64,000 nucleotides of DNA. It comes from JACPUX01 sp964517465. GTDB lineage: Bacteria > Pseudomonadota > Gammaproteobacteria > Burkholderiales > Casimicrobiaceae. The stretch is from the NCBI GenBank assembly GCA_964517465.1, contig CAZFEK010000003.1, positions 66,498-130,497 on the forward strand, written 5' to 3'. The position numbers and the translations under genes are program-made. The stretch's first letter is position 1. Each line of letters begins with the position of its first letter. This document shows, piece by piece, positions 27,227 to 36,288 of this stretch. The notes under the pieces were generated by a model that worked only from the letters and a program-made list of their open reading frames with translations, did not search any database and was not told where the DNA came from.

Positions 27227-28480
27227 ATGAATCACGTCCGCACGCTGGGTCTGACTTTGGTTGCCGCTGCCCTGGTTGGGGTTTACGGCTGTGGCAAGAA
27301 GGAAGAACCCAAGCCCGCCGCCCCTGCCCCCAAAGCTGAAGCACCCGCAAAACCCGAAGTCGTCGTCAAACTGGGTCACGTCGGCCCGCTGACCGGTCCG
27401 ATCGCTCACCTGGGCAAGGACAACGAAAACGGTGCTCGCCTGGCAGTGGAAGACGCCAATGCCAAGGGCGTCGAAATCGACGGCAAGAAGATTAAGTTTG
27501 AACTCTTGGGCGAAGACGATCAGGCCGATCCCAAGACCGGTACCGTCGTGGCGCAAAAACTCGTGGACGCCAAAGTGGTCGGCGTGGTCGGCCACCTGAA
27601 CTCCGGCACCACCATCCCGGCCTCGAAGATCTACACCGACGCCGGCATTCCCCAGATTTCGCCGTCCGCGACCAATCCCAAGTACACGCAGCAAGGCTTC
27701 AAGACCGCCTTCCGTGTGATCGCCAACGACGTGCAGCAGGGTAGCGCCCTGGGCGAATTCTCGGTCAAGGAACTGAAGGCCAAGAAGATCGCCATCATTG
27801 ACGACAAGACCGCCTACGGCGAAGGCTTGGCCAACGAAACCCAGAAGGCCGCCGAAGCGCTGGGCGCCAAAGTGGTGGCGCGTGAATACACCACCGACAA
27901 AGCGACCGACTTCAAAGCCATTCTTACCAAGATCAAGGGCAAGCAGCCCGACGTGATCATGTACGGCGGCATGGACGCCCAGGCCGGCCCGATGGTCAAG
28001 CAGATGAAGGAACTGGGCATCAAGGCTGCCTTCATTTCCGGCGACGGTGCCTGCACCGCCGAATGGACCAAACTCTCCGCTGGCGCCAACGAAGCGCACT
28101 ACTGCTCGCAAGCCGGTCTGCCCATCGACAAGATGCCTAACGCCAAGGACTTCCAGGATCGCTTCACCAAGAAGTACGGCCAGATCCAGGTGTACGCGCC
28201 CTACGCCTACGACGCCACCATGGCGCTGGTCGCGGCGATGAAGAAGGCCAACTCCACCGACCCGGCCAAGTATCTGCCGGCGCTGGCCGCGCTGTCGCAC
28301 GACGGCGTGACCGCCAAGGTCGAGTTCGACGAGAAGGGCGACACCAAGCACGGCTTGATCACCATCTACTCGGTCAAGGACGGCAAGCTCAATCCGCTGT
28401 CGACCGTGGGTGGCGCGGCTGCGGCTCCCGCTCCGGCGGCTGCGGCTCCGGCTGCTCCCAAGGCTGAGCCGAAGAAGTAA
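27227..28480 (+). CDS. livK: Branched-chain amino acid type ABC transporter substrate-binding lipoprotein
   Basis: A 417-residue type I periplasmic binding protein. It has a lipoprotein signal with lipobox VYGC (Cys22), then an Ala/Pro/Lys linker, then VVVKLGHVGPLTGPIAHLGKDNENGARLAVEDAN, the family opening. The core includes GVVGHLNSGTTIPASKIY and the ligand-site segment ISPSATNPKYT. The tail is again Ala/Pro-rich and ends PKAEPKK, an uncommon extension. It is the first gene of the livKHMGF operon but is separated from livH by two hairpins, one a canonical terminator. Leu/Ile/Val or related amides are likely ligands; specificity is not proven. Confidence 0.94.
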   Translation: MNHVRTLGLTLVAAALVGVYGCGKKEEPKPAAPAPKAEAPAKPEVVVKLGHVGPLTGPIAHLGKDNENGARLAVEDANAKGVEIDGKKIKFELLGEDDQADPKTGTVVAQKLVDAKVVGVVGHLNSGTTIPASKIYTDAGIPQISPSATNPKYTQQGFKTAFRVIANDVQQGSALGEFSVKELKAKKIAIIDDKTAYGEGLANETQKAAEALGAKVVAREYTTDKATDFKAILTKIKGKQPDVIMYGGMDAQAGPMVKQMKELGIKAAFISGDGACTAEWTKLSAGANEAHYCSQAGLPIDKMPNAKDFQDRFTKKYGQIQVYAPYAYDATMALVAAMKKANSTDPAKYLPALAALSHDGVTAKVEFDEKGDTKHGLITIYSVKDGKLNPLSTVGGAAAAPAPAAAAPAAPKAEPKK

Positions 28481-28493
28481 TCGACAAGAAGCA

Positions 28494-28520
28494 AAACCGC
28501 CGAGGCCTCTACGGCGGTTT
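28494..28520 (+). other. Hairpin after livK
   Basis: AAACCGCCG (28494-28502) pairs with CGGCGGTTT (28512-28520) around a 9-nt loop, 13 nt after the livK stop. A-rich sequence follows rather than a T-run, so it may stabilise the livK mRNA 3' end rather than terminate. Confidence 0.5.
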
Positions 28521-28537
28521 GAAGAAAAATACGTAGC

Positions 28538-28565
28538 AAAAACGGCGCCGATGGCGCCGTTTTTG
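28538..28565 (+). terminator. Intrinsic terminator (attenuator) between livK and livH
   Basis: A perfect 12-bp stem AAAAACGGCGCC/GGCGCCGTTTTT with a GAT loop, continued by GTT, is a textbook rho-independent terminator. Because livHMGF has no obvious promoter of its own here, partial read-through would give more binding protein than membrane components. Confidence 0.8.
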
Positions 28566-28649
28566 TTATCCTGTCGGCATTCGTCCGCCTTTGCTGCAGC
28601 GGACGCACAAATCGCACAAAATGCGCGGCAAGGATGTGGAGGAGGAGAC

Positions 28650-29579
28650 ATGGAGATATTTCTCCAGCAAATCATCAATGGCCTGACCCTGGGCAGCGTG
28701 TACGCGCTCGTCGCCCTGGGTTACACCATGGTCTACGGCATCATCGGCTTGATCAACTTCGCTCACGGCGAGGTAGTCATGTTCGGCGCGATGATCGCGC
28801 TTTCGGTCGTGCAGGCGCTCCTGGGCGTGCAGCTCGGCCTGCCTCCCGGGCTAGTCATACTGGTTGGTTTGGCCGTGGCCATTCCGGTCTGTATGGCCAT
28901 TGCCTACACCGCCGAGCGGGTCGCCTATCGGCCGCTCCGTTCGGCGCCGCGCCTGGCGCCGCTGATCACCGCCATCGGCGTATCCATCGTATTGCAGAAC
29001 GTGGCGATGATGATTTGGGGGCGAAACTACCTCAACTTTCCCGACATCGCCAAACCTTCGCCGATCGAGCTCGGAGGCGCGGTGATCACCGACCTGCAAA
29101 TCCTCATCATCGGCGTCGCAGCCCTCATCATGGCCGGATTGTTGCTGATCGTGCACAAAACTCGTCTCGGCATGGCGATGCGCGCCACGGCTCAGAATCA
29201 ACAAGTCGCGGGTTTGATGGGCATCGACATCAACACCGTGATTTCGGCCGCCTTCCTGATCGGCGCCGCCCTCGCAGCGGTCGCCGGGGTTCTGGTGACT
29301 TTGTACTACGGCATCGCACACTACCACATGGGCTTCATCTTGGGCCTCAAGGCCTTTACCGCGGCAGTGCTGGGGGGTATCGGCAACCTGGGTGGCGCCA
29401 TGTTGGGCGGCGTGCTGCTGGGTGTCATCGAAGCGCTTGGGGCGGGTTACATCGGGGATTTGACCGGGGGTTTTCTCGGCAGCCATTACCAGGATGTGTT
29501 CGCGTTTGCGGTGTTGATCGTCGTGCTGGTGTTTCGTCCCTCGGGCTTGTTGGGCGAACGCGTCGGCGATCGCGCCTAG
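28650..29579 (+). CDS. livH: Branched-chain amino acid ABC transporter permease LivH
   Basis: An integral membrane permease of 309 residues with eight or so hydrophobic segments. It starts MEIFLQQIINGLTLGSVYALVALGYTMVYGIIGLINFAHG, the LivH signature. The cytoplasmic EAA-like loop TRLGMAMRATAQNQQVAGLMGI couples to the ATPases. The ATG at 28650 follows a strong GGAGGAGGAG ribosome site. livM begins 14 nt downstream. Confidence 0.96.
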   Translation: MEIFLQQIINGLTLGSVYALVALGYTMVYGIIGLINFAHGEVVMFGAMIALSVVQALLGVQLGLPPGLVILVGLAVAIPVCMAIAYTAERVAYRPLRSAPRLAPLITAIGVSIVLQNVAMMIWGRNYLNFPDIAKPSPIELGGAVITDLQILIIGVAALIMAGLLLIVHKTRLGMAMRATAQNQQVAGLMGIDINTVISAAFLIGAALAAVAGVLVTLYYGIAHYHMGFILGLKAFTAAVLGGIGNLGGAMLGGVLLGVIEALGAGYIGDLTGGFLGSHYQDVFAFAVLIVVLVFRPSGLLGERVGDRA

Positions 29580-29593
29580 AAGAGGGAGGACTC

Positions 29594-30663
29594 ATGCATA
29601 CCTTCATCAAAACCAAAAACCCCGCGGTACTCTGGGGAGCCGTGGCGGTCATCGGCCTGGTGCTGGCATTGGTGCCCTTCGTCGCCGCCCTCGGCGGCAC
29701 GGCCTGGGTGCGTGTAGTGAATTTTGCGCTGCTCTATATCATGCTCGCCCTGGGGCTCAACATCGTCGTGGGTTTTGCCGGCCTGCTCGACTTGGGTTAC
29801 ATCGCCTTCTACGCCGTGGGCGCTTATGTGTACGCCTTCCTCGCCTCGCCGCATTTCGATCTGCATCTGCCCTTCTGGGTCATCCTGCCGATCGGAGCGG
29901 GTTTCGCATGCTTCTTTGGCGTTATCCTGGGTGCGCCCACCCTGAAGCTGCGAGGCGACTACCTGGCGATTGTCACTCTCGGTTTCGGCGAGATCGTGCG
30001 CATCTTCCTGAATAACCTCAATACGCCGGTGAACATTACCAACGGCCCTCAGGGAATCACCTTGATCGACCCCATTACGCTCGGCGGCTTCTCTTTCGGC
30101 AAGACCGAGACTCTGCTGGGCATCCCATTCTCCGGACCGCAGAAGTATTACTATTTGCTGGTCATCCTGACCCTGCTTATCGTCGCCCTCAACATCCGGC
30201 TGCAGAACTCGCGCATCGGTCGCGCCTGGGAAGCGATACGGGAGGATGAAATCGCAGCGCGGGCCATGGGGATCAACACGCGCGACGTCAAACTGCTCGC
30301 TTTTGCCATGGGTGCTTCCTTCGGCGGTGTCGCCGGAGGCTTGTTCTCGGCCATTCAGGGATTCGTGAGCCCGGAGAGCTTTGGCCTGCTGGAGTCGGTC
30401 ATGGTGCTCGCCATGGTGGTGCTGGGCGGCATGGGTAACATCGGCGGTGTGATCCTCGGCGCGATTTTGCTGACCGTGCTCCCAGAAGCCCTGCGATTCA
30501 CGGTGGAGCCTCTGCAAATGGCGGTTTTCGGGCGGAAGATCGTTGACCCGGAAACAATCCGCATGCTGATTTTTGGCCTGGCGCTGATTCTGGTCATGCT
30601 GTTCCGGCCAGCGGGCTTGTGGCCTTCAGCGGTGAGAAAACGCGAATTGGCAGGAGCACAGTG

Positions 30664-30664
<1 letters not shown>
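29594..30664 (+). CDS. livM: Branched-chain amino acid ABC transporter permease LivM
   Basis: The second permease subunit, 356 residues with about nine to ten hydrophobic helices. LALGLNIVVGFAGLLDLGYIAFYAVGAY is the typical LivM N-terminal segment, and SRIGRAWEAIREDEIAARAMGIN is the ATPase-contact loop. I chose the ATG at 29594 after AGAGGGAGGA. Its stop TGA shares one base with the livG ATG. Confidence 0.96.
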
Positions 30665-31445
<781 letters not shown>

Positions 31446-31449
<4 letters not shown>

Positions 31450-32168
31450 AGCCCGTCTTGGAACTCAAGGACCTCAAGGTTGCTTATGGCGGCATCAAAG
31501 CTGTCAAGGGAATCGATCTCACGGTCAACGAAGGCGAGCTGGTCTGCCTCATCGGCGCCAACGGCGCGGGCAAGACCACCACCTTGAAAGCGATTTGTGG
31601 CCTGGTCAAGGCCAGCGATGGCAAGGTGCTCTATCAAGGCGAAAACATCACCGGCACGCGCTCTTTCGAGCTGGTGCGCCGCGGCTTGGCGATGGTGCCG
31701 GAAGGCCGTGGCATCTTCGGCCAGCTGACCATCGAGGAAAATCTCGCTATGGGTGCTTACACGCGCAGCGATCACGGCGCGATCAAAGAAGATACCGAAA
31801 AGGTCTTCGAGCTTTTCCCCCGCCTGCGCGAACGGCGCAAGCAAGCGGCAGGCACACTCTCCGGCGGCGAACAACAGATGCTCGCCATGGGCCGGGCGAT
31901 TCTTTCGAAGCCCAAGCTGCTTCTGCTCGACGAACCCTCGATGGGCCTTGCGCCCTTGATGGTGAAGAAGGTCTTTGAGACCGTGCGCGCCATCTCGGCG
32001 CAAGGGGTCACCATCCTGCTGATCGAACAAAACGCCAAAGTGGCTTTACAAATCAGCAGCCGCGGCTATGTGATGGAAAGCGGCAGCATCAGTCTAAGCG
32101 GGGAGGCCAAGCAGCTTTTGGATGACCCCAAGGTGCGAGAAGCTTATCTGGGAGAGCAGGCGGCCTAG
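31446..32168 (+). CDS. livF: Branched-chain amino acid ABC transporter ATP-binding protein LivF
   Basis: The second ATPase, 240 residues, with Walker A GANGAGKTT, signature LSGGEQQMLAMGRA, Walker B LLLLDEPSMGLAP and LLIEQNAKVAL in which Gln replaces the switch His, as is normal in LivF. It closes the livKHMGF operon. No clear terminator is visible after it; 32169-32401 holds nothing I can support. Confidence 0.96.
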
Positions 32169-32401
32169 ACTCTGAAGGGCCCCGCAGACGTCGAAATTAC
32201 AAGCGGCGGCACACCTTGCCGCAACCCGAACCAAGGGGGTCGATCGCCGCGGATGCCCGGCGAGGATTGGTTTTCCGCGTCGTCACCTATCATCGCGCTA
32301 TCGGGGGATTCGCCTTCAGGAAGGCAAGATGACCGGCAGACACCGCAACCGGGCATTGTTCACGAGGCACTTCGCCAAGCCCTGCTCGCCGCAGTGATGG
32401 T

Positions 32402-32701
32402 TCACAGCCGGGTGCCGCCCGCCGGCTCGATCATGCGGTTAAGCCAGAGCTCCAGCCGATTCTCTTTGGCCCGCTGCGCCAGGGGAAGATTCTCGGGGAA
32501 ACGCGGGTCCCTGGTCGCCGTTTGGAGCGCGAATAGATCGCCGAGATGGGCGGGGCGTAGCTTCCAGCGCGCGGTTTGCAGATAGGGCCACATCGCTAGG
32601 GATACACAAATTGGCAGTGAAAGGCGCTGCGCCAGTGCCCGCCGCCTAGGCAGGACCGCGGGGTAATGGGCCTCTGCCGCAGGCAAGCCAAGCGGGCTCA
32701 A
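32402..32701 (-). CDS. Small hypothetical protein
   Basis: I do not recognise this 99-residue product, which is basic and Leu/Arg-rich without clear membrane helices (RWKLRPAHLGDLFALQTATRD, AQRAKENRLELWLN). The main support is that its ATG overlaps the stop of the upstream small membrane-protein gene by 4 nt in the style of a coupled operon. It could also be a chance frame in GC-rich DNA. Confidence 0.4.
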   Translation of the reverse strand: MSPLGLPAAEAHYPAVLPRRRALAQRLSLPICVSLAMWPYLQTARWKLRPAHLGDLFALQTATRDPRFPENLPLAQRAKENRLELWLNRMIEPAGGTRL

Positions 32702-33042
32702 TCGTCATTCACGTCCCAACTGGAAGCGCCCGTTTCATCCACGCTCCCTTTGCTCGCGTCGCGGGCATCGAAGCCACCTTCGGTACTGCAAGACAGCGCA
32801 TCGCCGCCGCCGCGCGAAAAGAACTTCGCAAGCGAGGCGACCAGGCAGCCAAAGACCGCTCCGCCAATAGCACAAGACAAAACCACCACCAAGTCGGTCG
32901 ACGCGCTCCAGAGCGCCAGATTGGGCCCGATGGCGACCACGGCGACTATGAGCCCGAGCGCTCCGCCGCCCATGGCGCCATAGCCTCTGTACTCGCGAAC
33001 GACTTTCTTGCCGTGCTGGTCTTCAGATGCGGATGCAATCAT
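32698..33042 (-). CDS. Small membrane protein with two transmembrane segments
   Basis: Unrecognised family. From the ATG at 33042, which has a strong GGGGGAGAA ribosome site, the product is 114 residues: a charged N-terminus (SEDQHGKKVVREYRGYG), two hydrophobic Gly-rich helices (about 22-46 and 52-76) and an acidic Ser/Asp-rich C-terminal tail ending DVNDD. The helix spacing resembles small membrane sensors or glycine-zipper proteins, but no function is implied. A good promoter with a palindrome in its spacer lies about 100 bp upstream. Confidence 0.6.
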   Translation of the reverse strand: MIASASEDQHGKKVVREYRGYGAMGGGALGLIVAVVAIGPNLALWSASTDLVVVLSCAIGGAVFGCLVASLAKFFSRGGGDALSCSTEGGFDARDASKGSVDETGASSWDVNDD

Positions 33043-33139
33043 CGATTCTCCCCCATCCACGCCTGAATGATGAACGCAAGCGCCGCAAGGTCCGAGTACA
33101 AGTGATCGTTTCCGGGTTGACACGACTTGTCTGGAACCG

Positions 33140-33168
33140 ATTAAACGCGATATCGCGTTTCATGGCAA
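33140..33168 (-). promoter_or_regulatory. Promoter with an 18-bp perfect palindrome in the spacer
   Basis: On the minus strand TTGCCA (33163-33168) and TTTAAT (33140-33145) are exactly 17 bp apart. The perfect palindrome AAACGCGATATCGCGTTT (33143-33160) fills the spacer and half the -10, the classical position of a repressor operator. It would drive the small membrane-protein gene starting at 33042. A plus-strand TTGACA at 33119 has only a poor -10 partner. Confidence 0.5.
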
Positions 33169-33241
33169 GACCCGTCCTTGCGGTCTTGGCCTGCAGGATG
33201 CTTCAGGGGTTCGCAAACCGCCTGACCCTTCTGCTTTGCGC

Positions 33242-33529
33242 TCAGCCCGTTGTTGCCCGGTGAAAGCCCCGCACCCCTTGTAATTCGTCCGCCGCCAGGT
33301 CGCTCACTTCCACCCGCTCGACCTGTGCTGCCGGCGGGCCGCGGCGCGCCCAAGCGATCATGCGCTGCACGCTCGCCGCGTCGCCGCCGACCACGGCTTC
33401 CACCGAACCGTCGCGGCAGTTGCGCACCCAGCCGACGACACCGATTTCTTCGGCCTTGAGGCGCATGCTTTCGCGAAAGCCCACCCCTTGCACGCGACCG
33501 CGAATGAAAAGCCGCTTGGCGTCGGTCAT
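33242..33529 (-). CDS. acyP: Acylphosphatase
   Basis: A 95-residue cytosolic acylphosphatase, which hydrolyses carboxyl-phosphate bonds. The phosphate-binding loop RGRVQGVGFRESM with its catalytic Arg and the GWVRNCRDGSVEAVVGG segment with the catalytic Asn are both present. The start MTDAKRLFIRG at 33529 gives the standard length. It follows the Nudix gene by 5 nt on the same strand. Confidence 0.94.
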   Translation of the reverse strand: MTDAKRLFIRGRVQGVGFRESMRLKAEEIGVVGWVRNCRDGSVEAVVGGDAASVQRMIAWARRGPPAAQVERVEVSDLAADELQGVRGFHRATTG

Positions 33530-33534
33530 GCGAT

Positions 33535-34086
33535 TCACCAGCCCTGCTCTAGCAGCAAAAGGCCCAGCATGGTTTTCGCGTCGGTGATCCGCCCTTCGCG
33601 CATCCACTCCAGCGCCTCTTCGCGCGTTGCGATCAGCGTTTCGACGAATTCGCCGTGATCGAGTGTGGCCTCGCCCATGCGTTCGAGATCTTCGGCGAGA
33701 TAAATGGCGATCTGTTCATTGGAATAAGACACCACCGGATGCATGTCGAGGAGATGCCGCCAGCGCGTCGCCCGATAGCCCGTTTCTTCCAGCAGCTCGC
33801 GCTGTGCCGCGGTGAGCGGATCTTCGCCGGGATCGAGTTTGCCCGCCGGAAATTCGATCAAAACGCGCGCCAGCGGATAACGATATTGCCGCTCGAACAG
33901 GAGCTTGCCCTCGGGCAACACCGGGATGACCATCACCGCTCCGGGATGCACGATGTATTCGCGCAAGGCCTCGCCGCCGTCGGGCAAGCGCACCGTGTCC
34001 TGTTTGACATCGAGCAGGCGGCCGCGAAAGACATCGCGCCCGTTGAGACGGGTTTCGACGAGATGAGCGTCCGGGGTCTTTTTCAT
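33535..34086 (-). CDS. nudF: ADP-ribose pyrophosphatase-type Nudix hydrolase
   Basis: A 183-residue Nudix hydrolase with the box GKLDPGEDPLTAAQRELLEETGY (Gx5Ex7REUXEExGU). The N-terminal swapped region and YIVHPGAVMVIPVLPEGKLLFERQYRYPL are typical of ADP-ribose pyrophosphatases. The start MKKTPDAHL at 34086 overlaps the hemF stop by 4 nt. Substrate is inferred from the family. Confidence 0.9.
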   Translation of the reverse strand: MKKTPDAHLVETRLNGRDVFRGRLLDVKQDTVRLPDGGEALREYIVHPGAVMVIPVLPEGKLLFERQYRYPLARVLIEFPAGKLDPGEDPLTAAQRELLEETGYRATRWRHLLDMHPVVSYSNEQIAIYLAEDLERMGEATLDHGEFVETLIATREEALEWMREGRITDAKTMLGLLLLEQGW

Positions 34087-34988
34087 TGCAACCAATCGCG
34101 AGGAATCAGAAATTCTTCGGCCAGGCGCGCTTCGGGGGTGCCGGGCTCCGGTCGCCAGTCGTAGCGCCAGCGCACTTCGCGCGGCAGCGACATGAGTATG
34201 GACTCGGTGCGCCCGCCCGACTGCAAGCCGAAGAGTGTGCCCCGATCGAAGGCGAGATTGAATTCGACGTAGCGCCCGCGGCGGTAGAGTTGAAAATCGC
34301 GCTCTCGATCGCCATAGGGAAACGCTCGGCGGCGTTCCACGATGGGACCATAGGCGGCAAGGAAAGCCTCGCCCAGCGCTTGCACCAGCGCGAAGCAATG
34401 CGCAAACCCGCCTTCGTTCAAGTCGTCAAAAAACACTCCGCCGATGCCCCGCGTCTCTTGCCGATGCGGCAAATAGAAATAGCGGTCGCACTGCGCCTTG
34501 AATCGGGGATACAAGTCGGCGCCGAATGGGGCCAGGGCGTCGCGGCAAGTGCGATGGAAGTGTCGCGCGTCTTCTTCGAAGCCATATACCGGGGTGAGGT
34601 CAGTGCCGCCGCCAAACCACCAGACGGGTTCTTCGCCATCTGTCTCTGCCTGGAAAAAACGCAAGTTGAGGTGCACCGTCGGCACATAGGGATTCCAAGC
34701 ATGGAGCACCAAAGACACACCGGTCGCGAAATAGCGGCGGCCGGCTAGTTCAGGTTTGCGGACCGTGGCCGCGGGCGGCAAATTGGTTCCGGAAATCTTT
34801 GAAAAAGCCACTCCGCCGCGCTCGAACAAGCGGCCTTCTTCGCTCACCGCAGTGAGCCCCTCGCCGCCCGGCCGCTGCCATGGGTCTAGCCGAAAGGCCT
34901 GCCCGTCGAGTTTGCTCAGCGCTTCCACCAGGCGCGCTTGCAGCGCCTGGAAATAGCCTGCGGCAACTTCAGGGTCGCGGGAGTCCAT
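34083..34988 (-). CDS. hemF: Oxygen-dependent coproporphyrinogen III oxidase
   Basis: HemF decarboxylates coproporphyrinogen III to protoporphyrinogen IX using O2. The 301 residues contain RGGVAFSKISG, HLNLRFFQAE, WWFGGGTDLTP, the metal-site histidines, RGIGGVFFDDL and RYVEFNLAFDRGTLFGLQSGGR. The start MDSRDPEVAAGYF at 34988 gives the family length; the upstream frame overlaps purD and is not conserved. Presence of HemF suggests at least facultative aerobic life. Confidence 0.96.
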   Translation of the reverse strand: MDSRDPEVAAGYFQALQARLVEALSKLDGQAFRLDPWQRPGGEGLTAVSEEGRLFERGGVAFSKISGTNLPPAATVRKPELAGRRYFATGVSLVLHAWNPYVPTVHLNLRFFQAETDGEEPVWWFGGGTDLTPVYGFEEDARHFHRTCRDALAPFGADLYPRFKAQCDRYFYLPHRQETRGIGGVFFDDLNEGGFAHCFALVQALGEAFLAAYGPIVERRRAFPYGDRERDFQLYRRGRYVEFNLAFDRGTLFGLQSGGRTESILMSLPREVRWRYDWRPEPGTPEARLAEEFLIPRDWLQ

Positions 34989-35004
34989 ACCCCAAGGGCC
35001 AGCC

Positions 35005-36279
35005 CTAGCCGCGCCGGCCCAAAGCGCGAAAACCGATGTCTTGCCGGTATTGCATACCCTCGAAAGAAATGCCGGCGACGGCTTCGTAGGCGCGGCGCTG
35101 CGCTTGGCGCAGGGTGTCGCCCAGCGCGGTGACGCACAGCACGCGACCGCCCGATGTAAGGACGGCCTGGTCGGCGAGTTGGGTGCCGGCATGGAAGACA
35201 TGGCAATCTTCTGCCGCGGCCGGCAAGCCGGTGACGGCATCCCCCTTGCGCGGATCCTCGGGGTAACCCGCGGCGGCGAGCACCACGCCCAAACTGGCGC
35301 GGCGGTCCCAGTCCGCCTCGACTTGGTCGAGGCGTCCATCGACCGCGGCGTTAATCAACTCGAACAGATCGCTCTTCAGGCGCATCAATATGGGCTGGGT
35401 CTCGGGGTCGCCCATGCGGCAGTTGAACTCCAGCGTGCGCGGGTTTCCGCCCTCGTCGATCATCACCCCTGCGTAAAGAAACCCGCTGAAGGGAACCCCC
35501 TCCGCGGCCATACCCGTCACCGTGGGCTGAATGATCTCGCGCATGATGCGCGCGTGCAGCGCGGGTGTGACCACCGGCGCCGGTGAATAAGCGCCCATGC
35601 CGCCGGTGTTGGGCCCTTGGTCGTGATCCTTGAGGCGCTTGTGGTCCTGGCTCGAGGCCAGGGGCAACACCTCTTTGCCGTCGACCATGACGATGAAACT
35701 CGCTTCCTCCCCTTGCAGGCACTCTTCGATCACCACCCGAGCACCGGCATCGCCCATGCGGTTGCCGACCAACATGGCATCAATCGCCGCTTCCGCCTCG
35801 GAGAGCGTTTGCGCCACCACCACACCTTTGCCGGCCGCAAGGCCGTCAGCCTTGATTACGATCGGCGCGCCTTCCGCCCGCACATAGGCTTTGGCCGCGA
35901 CCGGGTCGGTGAAGGTCTGGTATTTTGCCGTCGGTATGCCATGGCGGGCCATGAAGGCTTTGGCGAAATCTTTCGAGCTCTCCAGCCTCGCTGCGGCCTG
36001 GGTCGGGCCGAAGACACGCAAACCCTCGGTCCGAAACGCGTCGACTATCCCCGCCGCCAGCGGCGCTTCCGGCCCGACGACCGTGAGGCTTACTCCCTCC
36101 TCTCGCGCCAACTGCAGCCATTGTGCCACTTGGTTCGCCGGCCGGTTGGCGACGCCGGGTTCGCGCGCCGTGCCGGCATTGCCGGGAGCCACCAGCACCT
36201 TGCTCACCCGCGCCGACTGGGCGAGTTTCCAGGCCAGCGCGTGTTCGCGCCCGCCATTGCCAACGACCAAGACTTTCAT
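35005..36279 (-). CDS. purD: Phosphoribosylamine-glycine ligase
   Basis: PurD is the ATP-grasp enzyme joining glycine to phosphoribosylamine in purine synthesis. The 424 residues show MKVLVVGNGGREHALAWKLAQS, LTVVGPEAPLAAGIVDAF, VIKADGLAAGKGVVVA, SSQDHKRLKDHDQGPNTGGMGAYSPAPV and EFNCRMGDPETQ. It precedes hemF by 16 nt and follows the pagP-like gene by 9 nt. Confidence 0.97.
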   Translation of the reverse strand: MKVLVVGNGGREHALAWKLAQSARVSKVLVAPGNAGTAREPGVANRPANQVAQWLQLAREEGVSLTVVGPEAPLAAGIVDAFRTEGLRVFGPTQAAARLESSKDFAKAFMARHGIPTAKYQTFTDPVAAKAYVRAEGAPIVIKADGLAAGKGVVVAQTLSEAEAAIDAMLVGNRMGDAGARVVIEECLQGEEASFIVMVDGKEVLPLASSQDHKRLKDHDQGPNTGGMGAYSPAPVVTPALHARIMREIIQPTVTGMAAEGVPFSGFLYAGVMIDEGGNPRTLEFNCRMGDPETQPILMRLKSDLFELINAAVDGRLDQVEADWDRRASLGVVLAAAGYPEDPRKGDAVTGLPAAAEDCHVFHAGTQLADQAVLTSGGRVLCVTALGDTLRQAQRRAYEAVAGISFEGMQYRQDIGFRALGRRG

Positions 36280-36288
36280 GCTGGGCTC

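Noticed and set aside
27200..28678. A 492-codon minus-strand frame over livK
   Set aside because: Antisense shadow of the substrate-binding protein; it would also cross the livK promoter and the terminator.
32169..32401. Search for a terminator or small gene after livF
   Set aside because: Short frames exist on both strands, but none has a ribosome site or protein-like composition, and no stem with a T-run was seen.
33162..33263. A 34-codon plus-strand frame after TTGACA near 33119
   Set aside because: No -10 of quality, no ribosome site, and the minus-strand promoter over the same palindrome is much better.
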